64,000 nucleotides of DNA from Naasia sp. SYSU D00948 (lineage in GTDB: Bacteria > Actinomycetota > Actinomycetes > Actinomycetales > Microbacteriaceae). Every line of letters begins with the position of its first letter. Positions within the stretch are counted from its first letter, which is position 1. The DNA lies in the NCBI RefSeq assembly GCF_017916515.1, contig NZ_JAFMTA010000001.1, positions 806,001 to 870,000 on the forward strand, in the 5' to 3' direction. The notes under the pieces were generated by a model. It made no database searches, was not told the origin of the DNA, and saw only the letters and a program-made list of their open reading frames with translations. This document shows positions 45,262 through 53,240 of the stretch, piece after piece. The position numbers and the translations under genes are program-made.

Positions 45262-46203
45262 ATGGCGAGTGCCGCCGTTCCCATTCGGGCCAAGCAGCGC
45301 CCGGGCGACCGCGTCTTCTCGGGCTCCGCTCTCGCGGCCGGCTCGACCATCCTGATCCTGCTGGCCGCCGTCGCCATCTTCCTCATCGCGCAGGGCATCC
45401 CCGGCGTTCTCGCGCAGCCGGGCGACACCGTCATCCTCGGCGAGAAGAACTTCTGGGACTACGTCGCCCCGCTCGCGTTCGGCACACTCTGGGCCGCGGC
45501 GCTCGCGCTCCTCATGGCGACCCCGCTCGCGATCGGCATCGCGCTGTTCATCTCGCACTACGCCCCGCGGCGCCTTGCCCAGACGCTGGGCTACATCATC
45601 GACCTCCTGGCCGCGGTGCCCTCGGTCGTGTTCGGGCTCTGGGGCGGCCTCGTGCTCGCCCCGCTCGTGCGTCCCGCCTACGCGTGGCTCGCGGAGAACG
45701 CGTCCTGGTTCCCGCTGTTCGCCGGGCAGGCCTCGGCCACCGGCCGCACGATCCTGACCGCCGCCATCGTGCTCGCGGTCATGATCCTGCCGATCATGAC
45801 CGCGATCTGCCGCGAGGTGTTCCTGCAGACGCCGCGCCTGCACGAGGAGGCCGCGCTCGCCCTCGGCTCCACCCGGTGGGAGATGATCCGGATGGCCGTG
45901 CTCCCCTTCGGGCGCGCGGGGATCGTGTCCGCCGCGATGCTGGGTCTCGGGCGTGCGCTCGGCGAGACGATGGCCGTCGCGATGGTCCTGTCGCCGGCCG
46001 CGGTCATCTCCTTCATCGTGATCGGCTCGACGAACCCGAACACGATCGCGGCGAACATCGCGCTGAGCTTCCCGGAGGCGTTCGGCACCGGGGTCAACGT
46101 GCTCATCGCCACGGGCCTGGTTCTGTTCGTCGTCACCTTCGCCGTGAACGCGGTCGCGCGGTACGTCGTGAACCGCCGCAAGGAATTCTCGGGAGCGAAC
46201 TGA
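45262..46203 (+). CDS. pstC: Phosphate ABC transporter permease PstC
   Basis: 313 aa with six predicted membrane segments beginning at [20 protein letters not shown]. The binding-protein-dependent permease (EAA) loop is [21 protein letters not shown]. It ends at a TGATG overlap with pstA. With PstA it forms the channel of the high-affinity phosphate importer. Confidence 0.95.
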   Translation: MASAAVPIRAKQRPGDRVFSGSALAAGSTILILLAAVAIFLIAQGIPGVLAQPGDTVILGEKNFWDYVAPLAFGTLWAAALALLMATPLAIGIALFISHYAPRRLAQTLGYIIDLLAAVPSVVFGLWGGLVLAPLVRPAYAWLAENASWFPLFAGQASATGRTILTAAIVLAVMILPIMTAICREVFLQTPRLHEEAALALGSTRWEMIRMAVLPFGRAGIVSAAMLGLGRALGETMAVAMVLSPAAVISFIVIGSTNPNTIAANIALSFPEAFGTGVNVLIATGLVLFVVTFAVNAVARYVVNRRKEFSGAN

Positions 46204-47276
46204 TGGCCGTCTCGACCACCGCCGGGAACTCCCTCACCCACGGCCGCCTGCCCCGGATGGCCCCGTGGGCCATTCTCGTCGCGTGCTGGCTCGTCGTCGC
46301 CGGCGTGTACGCCATCTTCGCGATGAGCGGCACCGTCCGGGACTTCAGCCTCGTCGGCACCCTCTTCTTCGGCACCGTCCTCTACGTCGCGATCATCTAC
46401 GTCGTGTCCCTCTCGGTGGAGGGACGCCGCCAGGCGGTCGACCGGCTCGTCACGGCGCTCGTCTTCGCGGCGTTCATCGTCGCGCTGCTGCCCCTGGTGT
46501 CGCTCCTCTCGACCGTCGTCGCGAACGGCGCGGCCCGCTTCGACCTCGACTTCTTCACGATGTCCCAGCGCAACATCGTGGGCGCGGGCGGCGGCGCGCT
46601 CCACGCGATCGTCGGCACGCTCGAGATCACCGCCGTGGCCGCGCTGATCTCGGTGCCGATCGGTCTCATGACCGCGATCTACCTCGTCGAGTACGGCCGC
46701 GGTCAGATCGCGCGCTGGATCACCTTCCTGGTCGACGTCATGACGGGCATCCCCTCGATCGTCGCCGGTCTGTTCGCCTACGCGGTGTTCGCGCTCATCT
46801 TCGGCCCCGGCGTCCGCATGGGGTTCGCCGGCTCCGTCGCGCTCTCCGTCCTCATGATCCCCGTCGTGGTCCGCGCCTGCGAGGAGATGCTGAAGCTCGT
46901 GCCGAACGAGCTGCGCGAGGCGGCCTACGCGCTCGGCGTGCCCAAGTGGCTGACGATCGTGAAGGTCGTCCTTCCCACGTCCGCGGCCGGCATCACGACC
47001 GGCGTCATGCTCGCCATCGCGCGCGTCATCGGCGAGACGGCGCCGCTGCTGCTCGTCGCCGGCTTCACGCAGAGCATGAACTACGACCTCTTCGACGGCC
47101 GGATGCAGAGCCTCCCGGTCTTCGTGTTCACCTCCTACGCCAACCAGGGCACCGACGGCGACGCCTACATCGCCCGAGCCTGGACCGGCGCGCTGGTGCT
47201 CATCCTCATCGTGATGGCGCTCAACCTGCTCGCCCGGCTCATCGCCCGATTCTTCGCGCCCAAGACGGGCCGCTGA
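46203..47276 (+). CDS. pstA: Phosphate ABC transporter permease PstA
   Basis: 357 aa. The N-terminal third has extra membrane segments before the six-helix permease core, giving a longer form typical of actinobacterial PstA. The EAA loop [21 protein letters not shown] is present, and [17 protein letters not shown] is a conserved permease segment. Starts within the pstC stop (TGATG). Confidence 0.95.
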   Translation: MAVSTTAGNSLTHGRLPRMAPWAILVACWLVVAGVYAIFAMSGTVRDFSLVGTLFFGTVLYVAIIYVVSLSVEGRRQAVDRLVTALVFAAFIVALLPLVSLLSTVVANGAARFDLDFFTMSQRNIVGAGGGALHAIVGTLEITAVAALISVPIGLMTAIYLVEYGRGQIARWITFLVDVMTGIPSIVAGLFAYAVFALIFGPGVRMGFAGSVALSVLMIPVVVRACEEMLKLVPNELREAAYALGVPKWLTIVKVVLPTSAAGITTGVMLAIARVIGETAPLLLVAGFTQSMNYDLFDGRMQSLPVFVFTSYANQGTDGDAYIARAWTGALVLILIVMALNLLARLIARFFAPKTGR

Positions 47277-47296
47277 CACATACAGAGAAGGAATCC

Positions 47297-48076
47297 GTGT
47301 CCAAGCGCATCCAGGTCAAGGACCTCAACGTCTACTACGGCAAGTTCATGGCCGTCGAAGGCGTCAACCTCTCGATCGAGCCCCGCTCCGTCACCGCGTT
47401 CATCGGCCCGTCCGGCTGCGGCAAGTCGACGTTCCTCCGCACCCTCAACCGGATGCACGAGGTGATCCCGGGCGCGCGCGTCGAGGGCGAGGTGCTCATC
47501 GACGGCAACAACCTCTACGCCCCCGGCGTCGACCCGGTGCTCGTCCGCCGTCAGGTCGGCATGGTGTTCCAGCGCCCGAACCCCTTCCCGACCATGTCGA
47601 TCCGGGACAACGTGCTCGCGGGCGTCAAGCTCAACAATCGCCGCCTGCCGAAGTCGGAGGCCGACGACCTGGTCGAGCGCGCCCTCCGCGGCGCGAACCT
47701 CTGGAACGAGGTGAAGGACCGGCTCGGCGTCCCCGGGTCCGGTCTCTCCGGCGGTCAGCAGCAGCGGCTCTGCATCGCCCGCGCGATCGCGGTGCAGCCC
47801 GAGGTGATCCTCATGGACGAGCCCTGCTCGGCCCTCGACCCGATCTCGACCCTCGCGATCGAGGACCTCATCGAGGAGCTCAAGCAGGACTACACGATCG
47901 TGATCGTGACACACAACATGCAGCAGGCGAGCCGCGTCTCGGACCGGACCGCGTTCTTCAACATCGCGGGCACCGGCAAGCCGGGCAAGCTCATCGAGTA
48001 CGACGACACGTCGCTGATCTTCTCCCGCCCCAAGGTCAAGGCGACCGAGGACTACGTCTCCGGTCGCTTCGGCTAG
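47297..48076 (+). CDS. pstB: Phosphate ABC transporter ATPase PstB
   Basis: 259 aa from a GTG at 47297 with AGAAGGA upstream. Walker [11 protein letters not shown]-loop [18 protein letters not shown], signature [15 protein letters not shown], Walker [17 protein letters not shown] and the switch [12 protein letters not shown] are typical of PstB. Completes pstSCAB. The last gene of the operon, convergent with rskA. Confidence 0.96.
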   Translation: MSKRIQVKDLNVYYGKFMAVEGVNLSIEPRSVTAFIGPSGCGKSTFLRTLNRMHEVIPGARVEGEVLIDGNNLYAPGVDPVLVRRQVGMVFQRPNPFPTMSIRDNVLAGVKLNNRRLPKSEADDLVERALRGANLWNEVKDRLGVPGSGLSGGQQQRLCIARAIAVQPEVILMDEPCSALDPISTLAIEDLIEELKQDYTIVIVTHNMQQASRVSDRTAFFNIAGTGKPGKLIEYDDTSLIFSRPKVKATEDYVSGRFG

Positions 48077-48118
48077 GACACGGCCGGGATCCGGCGGCGG
48101 GTCGTCAAGGCGCCGGAG

Positions 48119-49006
48119 TCAGGCGCCCTCGGTGAGGACCATGGGCTCCGTGGTCGGCTCGGCCGATCCACCCTCGGGCTCGATGGTCATCGCGACCGGC
48201 TCGCCGTCGTAGTCGCCCTCGAGCATCCGGTAGTTCGGGCCGGCGTCCGGGTCCACGATCCCGGCGCTCTCCGGGCCGGACTCCTCGACGTACCACGCCT
48301 GGAACGTGCTGCCCTCCGGGAGCTCCGCGTCGTGCAGCACGACGGCGGACATGCCGAGCTCCTCCGAGCCGACGAACGAGATGCTGCCGCCGTCCGGGAG
48401 GGGCGTGTTCGTGCGAACGGCGTCGGGCGCCGCGTTGAGGGCGGCGAAGCGGTCCGCGGTCCGCTCCTGGGACACGGCGGTGAGCAGGCCGCCCGCGAGC
48501 GCTCCCCCGGCGAACAGGACGACGGCGGCCGCGGCCCCGGCCAGGGCACGCAGTGCCTTCGCGGTCGGGCGCCCGCGGGAGGGGCGGCGCGCGACGTGCT
48601 GGCCCCCGGCGAGCCGGGGCTCGGAGTCGGCGACCTCGGAGGCCGCCGCCGCGGCGACGAGGGGCTCGGCGGCGGCCGGCCCGGTGACCGCAGGCCCGGC
48701 GTCGGGCAGGACATCCGCTCCGGCCGGCTCCGCTGCGGCCGGCTCCGCTCCGGCGACCGGGGCCGGCTCGGCTCGCTGCGGCTCCGCATCGATGGCCGCC
48801 AGGATCGACGCCTTCAGCGCCGGGGACGGTGCGACGGGCGGCACCGCGAGCGCGAGCACCGCGGCGGCCTCGGCGAACCCGTCGACCTCGGCCCGCAGCT
48901 GGGCGGAGTCGCGGACGGCGGCCTCGAACTCCGCCGCGTCCTCCGGGGAAAGGGCGCCCAGCGCGTAGGCCCCCGAACTCGACGCGCGGTCGTAGCAGTC
49001 GCTCAT
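48119..49006 (-). CDS. rskA: Anti-sigma-K-like factor (RskA family)
   Basis: 295 aa; the ATG at 49006 overlaps the sigma-factor stop (ATGA). The N-terminal sigma-binding helical domain (SGAYALGALSPEDAAEFEAA) is followed by an Ala/Pro/Glu-rich linker, one membrane segment (about 148-172, LAGAAAAVVLFAGGALAGG) and the external RskA C-terminal domain (LPDGGSISFVGSEELGMSAV, TFQAWYVEESGPESAG). It holds the sigma factor inactive at the membrane until a signal triggers release by proteolysis. Confidence 0.9.
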   Translation of the reverse strand: MSDCYDRASSSGAYALGALSPEDAAEFEAAVRDSAQLRAEVDGFAEAAAVLALAVPPVAPSPALKASILAAIDAEPQRAEPAPVAGAEPAAAEPAGADVLPDAGPAVTGPAAAEPLVAAAAASEVADSEPRLAGGQHVARRPSRGRPTAKALRALAGAAAAVVLFAGGALAGGLLTAVSQERTADRFAALNAAPDAVRTNTPLPDGGSISFVGSEELGMSAVVLHDAELPEGSTFQAWYVEESGPESAGIVDPDAGPNYRMLEGDYDGEPVAMTIEPEGGSAEPTTEPMVLTEGA

Positions 49007-49581
49007 CCCGCCACTCCCATCTCGTCCCTCAGTCTGATCATCCCGTCCCGCAGCCGTGTCTTGACCGTGCCGAGGGGGATGCTCAGGTGCTCCGCTATCT
49101 CCGTGTGTGTGAGTCCTTCGTAGTACGCGAGGGTGATCGCCTGCCGCTGCAGCTCGGTCAGGCGAGCCATCGCCCGGCGGACGCGCTCGTTCTCGAGGCG
49201 GATCTCCGCCTGCTCCGACACGTCGTCGATGTCGGGGCTGTAGTCCCGCACGCCGATGCGGAGGTCCCGGTCCCGCCCCGCCTGGGAGGAGCGGATCCGG
49301 TCGATGGCCCGGCGGTGCGCCATGGTCAGGATCCACGTCGTCGCTGAACCTCTATTCGGTTCGAAGCGCCCGGCGGATTGCCAGATCTCCAGAAAAACCT
49401 CCTGGGCGACCTCCTCGGACTGCGCGGGGTCGATCAGGATGCGCCGGATGAGCCCCAGGACGCGCGCCGCGGTGGCGTCGTACAGGTCGGCGAAGGCTGC
49501 CCGGTCGCCTGTCGCGACGCGGGTGAGCAGCGCCTCGGTGTCGCGGACCGCGTCCGTCACGGGGGGAGCCTCGTCCTGCAC
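49003..49581 (-). CDS. sigK: ECF sigma factor SigK-like
   Basis: 192 aa. Region 2 has AFADLYDATAARVLGLIRRI and EEVAQEVFLEIWQSAGRFE, with TWILTMAHRRAIDRIR (2.4). Region 4 has LTELQRQAITLAYYEGLTHT and EIAEHLSIPLGTVKTRLRDG, the helix-turn-helix. The pairing with rskA by a 4-bp overlap marks the SigK-RskA system, known in mycobacteria to respond to redox conditions; the regulon here is unknown. Confidence 0.92.
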   Translation of the reverse strand: MQDEAPPVTDAVRDTEALLTRVATGDRAAFADLYDATAARVLGLIRRILIDPAQSEEVAQEVFLEIWQSAGRFEPNRGSATTWILTMAHRRAIDRIRSSQAGRDRDLRIGVRDYSPDIDDVSEQAEIRLENERVRRAMARLTELQRQAITLAYYEGLTHTEIAEHLSIPLGTVKTRLRDGMIRLRDEMGVAG

Positions 49582-49717
49582 CCTCCCAGCATGGCGGAGA
49601 ACGGCGGCGACGAGGGCCTCCCAGGCGGGAAGCGCCGGACCGCAGTTAACGCCTCTCGGCGCGAGGCCGCTCGAAGCGGCGAATTTTGGAGCCCGGGGTT
49701 ACTGCGGCCCGGCCGTC

Positions 49718-50347
49718 CTAGTCTAGGCCACCCTCGTGCCACAGCTTGGAGGAGGCGCTCAGGTCCGCCGCGAAGGTGGACAGGCGCGCGGCCCGCGTCG
49801 TGAGATCCGTCGCGCGCAGGGGCTCGGCGACGTCCGCGTCGTCGGCGAGGCTCGTGCAGCCGGCTGCGACGACCCGGCAGAAGGCGGCGGCGCGATCGAG
49901 CGCGACGGCGAGGTCGCCGGTGAACACGCCCCGGAGGATCAGGTCGGCGAGCGCGAGGACCTCGTCGGGCCCTGCCGGCTCGGCCGCGCCCGCCACCACC
50001 GGGTCGATCGTGCGCGCCACGCCCAGGCCCCGCTGGTAGAAGAGGCTGATGCCGCGCGGATCGCTCCGGATCATCGCGCGCAGCAGGTAGATCCGCCAGA
50101 GCGCGCCGGGAAGGCTGCGTGGGGTCGCGCGGGACCAGAGCTCGGCGACCGCGTCGATCCCGTGCTCGTCGGTGAACGACACCAGCCGGTCGACGACCTC
50201 CGGGTCGCGCTCCTCGCGCACCCGGTTGACGAGGGCGGCGGCGCTCTCGTGCGCGAGCCGCGACACGGCCGCGGGATCCTGGCCGCCCTGGATCGCGTCG
50301 AACTGGTACCCGGCGAACTTGACCGGCTTCGAGTGCCTCTCCGTCAC
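49718..50347 (-). CDS. Conserved actinobacterial protein of unknown function
   Basis: 209 aa, soluble and helical. KFAGYQFDAIQGGQDPAAV, ALVNRVREERDPEVVDRLVS and GALWRIYLLRAMIRSDPRGI are typical of a protein conserved near this position in Microbacteriaceae, but I cannot name a family with confidence. No signal peptide or membrane segment. ATG start at 50347; no strong upstream site was checked beyond weak purine content. Confidence 0.7.
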   Translation of the reverse strand: MTERHSKPVKFAGYQFDAIQGGQDPAAVSRLAHESAAALVNRVREERDPEVVDRLVSFTDEHGIDAVAELWSRATPRSLPGALWRIYLLRAMIRSDPRGISLFYQRGLGVARTIDPVVAGAAEPAGPDEVLALADLILRGVFTGDLAVALDRAAAFCRVVAAGCTSLADDADVAEPLRATDLTTRAARLSTFAADLSASSKLWHEGGLD

Positions 50348-50413
50348 CGGACCAGGGTACGCGCGGGCCCGGCGGCGCTCCCCGGGCGGGGGCGCGGGAG
50401 TACGCTGAGCCCC

Positions 50414-50581
50414 ATGTGGCTCATGGTCGCGCTGCTCGCCGCCTGGGTGGTGCTCGCGCTGCTCGGCCTGGTGATCGACGCGATCCAGTGGCTGCTCTGG
50501 CTCGCGATCGTCCTGATCGTGGTCACCCTGGTGTTCGGCGCGCTGATGCGCTTCATCCGCGGCGAGTCCCGCCGGTCCTGA
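50414..50581 (+). CDS. Small membrane protein, 55 aa
   Basis: The ATG at 50414 opens a frame with two membrane segments (VALLAAWVVLALLGLVI, LWLAIVLIVVTLVFGALM) and a basic end (RFIRGESRRS). It shares the pattern DAIQWLLWLAIVLI with VEAVQFLLWVGLVLL of the next gene, so the two look like tandem duplicates. Unknown function. Confidence 0.7.
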   Translation: MWLMVALLAAWVVLALLGLVIDAIQWLLWLAIVLIVVTLVFGALMRFIRGESRRS

Positions 50582-50611
50582 GGGGGCCGGCGGAGAAGGA
50601 GGTCATCCGAC

Positions 50612-50773
50612 GTGAACACGCTCCTCATCCTGCTCGCGATCCTCGCGGTGATCCTGCTCATCGTCGGCGGGATCGTCGAGGCGGTGCAGTTCCTCCTGTG
50701 GGTCGGCCTCGTCCTGCTGATCCTCGCGGCGATCGCGTTCCTGCTGCGCGTCATCACCGGCCGCCGCGTCTAG
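50612..50773 (+). CDS. Small membrane protein, 53 aa (paralogue of the preceding gene)
   Basis: The GTG at 50612 has a consensus AAGGAGGT upstream. Two membrane segments (LLILLAILAVILLIVGGIV, FLLWVGLVLLILAAIAFLL) and a basic end RVITGRRV. Only 30 bp after its paralogue, probably the same transcript. Similar to small hydrophobic proteins of unknown function in actinobacteria. Confidence 0.75.
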   Translation: MNTLLILLAILAVILLIVGGIVEAVQFLLWVGLVLLILAAIAFLLRVITGRRV

Positions 50774-50832
50774 CGGCGGGGCGGCGGCGGACGTGGCGTC
50801 AGCCCCCCGGGGCCGCCGAGCGCACCCCGCCC

Positions 50833-50906
50833 CACCGAGTGCGCCCCGAAGCACCGAGTGCACCCCGTGCACGAGGCGCGTTCGGTGTTCCGGGGCGCAC
50901 TCGGTG
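50833..50906. repeat. Nested inverted repeat upstream of tRNA-Lys
   Basis: CACCGAGTGCGCCCCG (50833-50848) pairs perfectly over 16 bp with 50891-50906. Inside, a second CACCGAGTGCACCCC unit starts near 50852 and can pair over six bases with TCGGTG (50881-50886). Long hairpin between the small membrane genes and the tRNA; possible terminator or REP-like element. Confidence 0.75.
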
Positions 50907-50955
50907 GCATCGACTGCGCCACCCGGGGATCGGGGGCGGGGCTACATTGGAGCGC

Positions 50956-51031
50956 GGGCCTCTAGCTCAGTTGGCAGAGCAGCGGACTTTTAATCCGCGG
51001 GTCGTCGGTTCGAGCCCGACGGGGCCCACCA
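50956..51031 (+). tRNA. tRNA-Lys (anticodon TTT)
   Basis: 76 nt with encoded CCA. Acceptor GGGCCTC / GGGGCCC (one G-U), D-arm GCTC-AGTTGGCA-GAGC, anticodon loop CTTTTAA, T-arm GTCGG-TTCGAGC-CCGAC. Confidence 0.95.
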
Positions 51032-51116
51032 GGAAGCGCCCCCGATTCCCGGGTTCCGCCGAACCTGCGGGCCTACCATGTCAGCGTCCCGCAACGTCTG
51101 CTCGGGAGGTCGCATC

Positions 51117-51608
51117 ATGGTCCAGGTCCGTGTCGCAGGACTCGCGGTGGGCGCCGGCGCACCGGTCATCCTGCTCAAGTCGATCTTCGAGGAGCCCGGC
51201 GTCGGTCGGATCCTGCCCATCTGGATCGGGTCGCAGGAGGCGACGTCGATCTTCGTCGCCGTCGAGGGAGCCGAGACGCCCCGGCCGCTCTCCCACGACC
51301 TCATGAAGACCCTCCTCGAGGTGGTCGGCGCCGAGGTGGAGCGCGTCGAGGTCACCAAGATCGAGGACGGCACCTTCTACGCCGAGATCACGCTGCGGAC
51401 GCGCGAAGGGCGGCGCATCATCGACTCGCGGCCCTCCGACGCCATCGCGCTCGCCGCCCGGGTCGATGCGCCGATCTGGGTCGCCGATCAGGTCTTCGAT
51501 GAGGCGGGGATCCCGGACGAGACCGGGCAGGAGTCGCGCGAGGAGGAGAAGCTCGCCGAGTTCAAGCAGTTCCTCGACCAGGTCAATCCGGAGGACTTCC
51601 AGGGCTGA
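51117..51608 (+). CDS. Bifunctional nuclease (BFN/DUF151) domain protein
   Basis: 163 aa from the ATG at 51117 with GGGAGGT upstream. The BFN/DUF151 core is visible: VILLKSIFEEPGVGRILPIW then IGSQEATSI, and RPLSHDLMKTLLEVVGAEVE, with DSRPSDAIALAARVDAPIWV. The acidic C-terminal helix (EEEKLAEFKQFLDQVNPEDF) is usual. Members are conserved in actinobacteria and plants and have been linked to nuclease activity or stress; the exact role in bacteria is not settled. In actinobacteria a similar gene often neighbours MerR regulators, but none is present here. Confidence 0.9.
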   Translation: MVQVRVAGLAVGAGAPVILLKSIFEEPGVGRILPIWIGSQEATSIFVAVEGAETPRPLSHDLMKTLLEVVGAEVERVEVTKIEDGTFYAEITLRTREGRRIIDSRPSDAIALAARVDAPIWVADQVFDEAGIPDETGQESREEEKLAEFKQFLDQVNPEDFQG

Positions 51609-51612
51609 GGGT

Positions 51613-51626
51613 CCGAAACATTTCGG
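51613..51626. promoter_or_regulatory. LacI-type operator before the intracellular GH10 gene
   Basis: CCGAAACATTTCGG: 6-bp arms around a 2-nt centre, 88 bp before the gene start. It resembles the CGAAACTTTCG site before the sugar-transporter operon at 57932. Probably bound by the LacI-family regulator starting at 63570. Confidence 0.6.
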
Positions 51627-51713
51627 GTTGCTCGTGAACACTTTTCCTTCGGGCTAAACTCCGCAGGGTCGGCCTCGCCGGCCACCTGTAACCGCACTCG
51701 AGGAGGAGAGCCC

Positions 51714-53030
51714 GTGGCTGCCCCTGTCCCCCCTGCTGACCCGACCATGCGTCACCGCATCGCCGACGCGACCGTGACCGTCCTCGGTCCCGACGGCCGC
51801 CCGCTCGCCGACACGGAGGTCGTCGTCGAGCAGACGCGGCACGCGTTCGGCTTCGGCAACATCGGCTTCGACTTCATCCCGCTCGCGAACGGCGAGACGG
51901 ACGAGGACGCCGTCGCCAAGGAGGTCGAGACCTTCGGCGGCGCCTCCCTCGACCAGCTCGAGCACCTCTCCGGGCTCTGGCTCGAGCTCTTCAACCAGGC
52001 GACCCTGCCGTTCTACTGGGGCCGCTTCGAGCCCGTCCGCGGCAAGCCCGACACGGTGCGCATCCGCAACACCGCCCAGTGGTTCGCCGACCGCGGCGTG
52101 ATGGTCAAGGGCCACCCGCTCGTGTGGCACACCGTCACGGCGCCCTGGCTGCTCGACCTGTCGCTCGACGAGATCGAGCAGGTGCAGCGTGAGCGCATCC
52201 GCCGGGACGTCCGCGACTTCGCCGGGCTGATCGACACCTGGGACGCCATCAACGAGGTCGTCATCATGCCGGTGTTCAAGAACGGCGACAACGGCATCAC
52301 CAACCTCGCCTACGACCGCGGCCGCATCCACATGATCCGGCTCGCGTTCGAGGAGGCCCGCGCCACCAACCCGAACGCCACGCTCCTGCTCAACGACTTC
52401 GACCTGTCGTCCGCCTACGAGTGCCTCATCGAGGGCGTGCTGGAGGCGGGAATCCAGATCGACGCGCTCGGACTGCAGACGCACATGCACCAGGGCTACC
52501 GCGGCGAGGAGCAGGTCCTCGAGATCGTCGACCGCTTCGCACGCTACGGCCTGCCCATCCACATGACCGAGACCACGCTCGTGTCCGGGCACGTCATGCC
52601 GCCCGAGATCGACGACCTGAACGACTACCAGATCCCCGAGTGGCCCACCACGCCCGAGGGCGAGGAGCGCCAGGCCGACGAGATCACCCGGCACTACAGG
52701 TCCCTCGTCTCCCACCCGTCCGTGCAGGTCATCAACTACTGGGGCCTATCGGACAACGGGATGTGGCTGGGCGCACCCGGCGGGCTCGTGCGGGCGGACG
52801 GCTCCGTCAAGCCGTCCTACGAGGCGCTGCGCGGCCTCATCAAGGGCGAGTGGTGGCTGGACGCGACCCCGATGCGGACGGACGCGGAGGGCCGGGTGCG
52901 CGTCAGCGGCTTCCTCGGCGACTACCGCGTCAGCGCGGGAGGCGACCAGGCCGCCTTCACGCTGAGCTCGAGCGGGGAGACCACCGCGCAGGCGACGCTC
53001 GGAGCCGACCTGCAGGGCGCTCGCCAGTAG
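51714..53030 (+). CDS. Intracellular GH10 endo-1,4-beta-xylanase
   Basis: 438 aa from a GTG at 51714 with GAGGAGGAG upstream. No signal peptide. The GH10 barrel has WGRFEPVRG, GHPLVWHT, acid/base E181 (TWDAINEVV), HMHQGYRG and nucleophile E286 (HMTETTLVSG). It is followed by a short C-terminal beta domain (GRVRVSGFLGDYRVSAGGDQ). Lacking a signal, it should act on imported xylo-oligosaccharides in the cytoplasm. It complements the large secreted GH10 enzyme convergent to it. A LacI-type operator lies upstream and a strong terminator downstream. Confidence 0.9.
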   Translation: MAAPVPPADPTMRHRIADATVTVLGPDGRPLADTEVVVEQTRHAFGFGNIGFDFIPLANGETDEDAVAKEVETFGGASLDQLEHLSGLWLELFNQATLPFYWGRFEPVRGKPDTVRIRNTAQWFADRGVMVKGHPLVWHTVTAPWLLDLSLDEIEQVQRERIRRDVRDFAGLIDTWDAINEVVIMPVFKNGDNGITNLAYDRGRIHMIRLAFEEARATNPNATLLLNDFDLSSAYECLIEGVLEAGIQIDALGLQTHMHQGYRGEEQVLEIVDRFARYGLPIHMTETTLVSGHVMPPEIDDLNDYQIPEWPTTPEGEERQADEITRHYRSLVSHPSVQVINYWGLSDNGMWLGAPGGLVRADGSVKPSYEALRGLIKGEWWLDATPMRTDAEGRVRVSGFLGDYRVSAGGDQAAFTLSSSGETTAQATLGADLQGARQ

Positions 53031-53039
53031 CTCCAGAGG

Positions 53040-53070
53040 AAGGCCGGTCCCGCTCGCCGGGGCCGGCCTT
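53040..53070 (+). terminator. Terminator of the intracellular GH10 gene
   Basis: 13-bp stem 53040-53052 / 53058-53070 (one G-U), 5-nt loop, beginning 9 bp after the stop codon. Confidence 0.8.
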
Positions 53071-53179
53071 CTGTGTGCCCCGCGGCGGCCTGAGGAGGCT
53101 GAACCGCCGTGGACGGCTGGGCCGCCCTGCCGTCGGCGCGATCCAGCGCGCCCCGCAAAGGACGCTCGGGCCGGGCATG

Positions 53180-53218
53180 CCGAGGCGCGGCGCCCCGGGA
53201 GGGGACGCCGCGCCTCGG
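53180..53218 (-). terminator. Terminator of the giant xylanase gene
   Basis: Perfect 13-bp stem CCGAGGCGCGGCG (53180-53192) / CGCCGCGCCTCGG (53206-53218) with a 13-nt loop, 22 bp beyond the stop of the minus-strand gene. Confidence 0.75.
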
Positions 53219-53240
53219 TCCTGGCCCTACGCCGGCCGGG

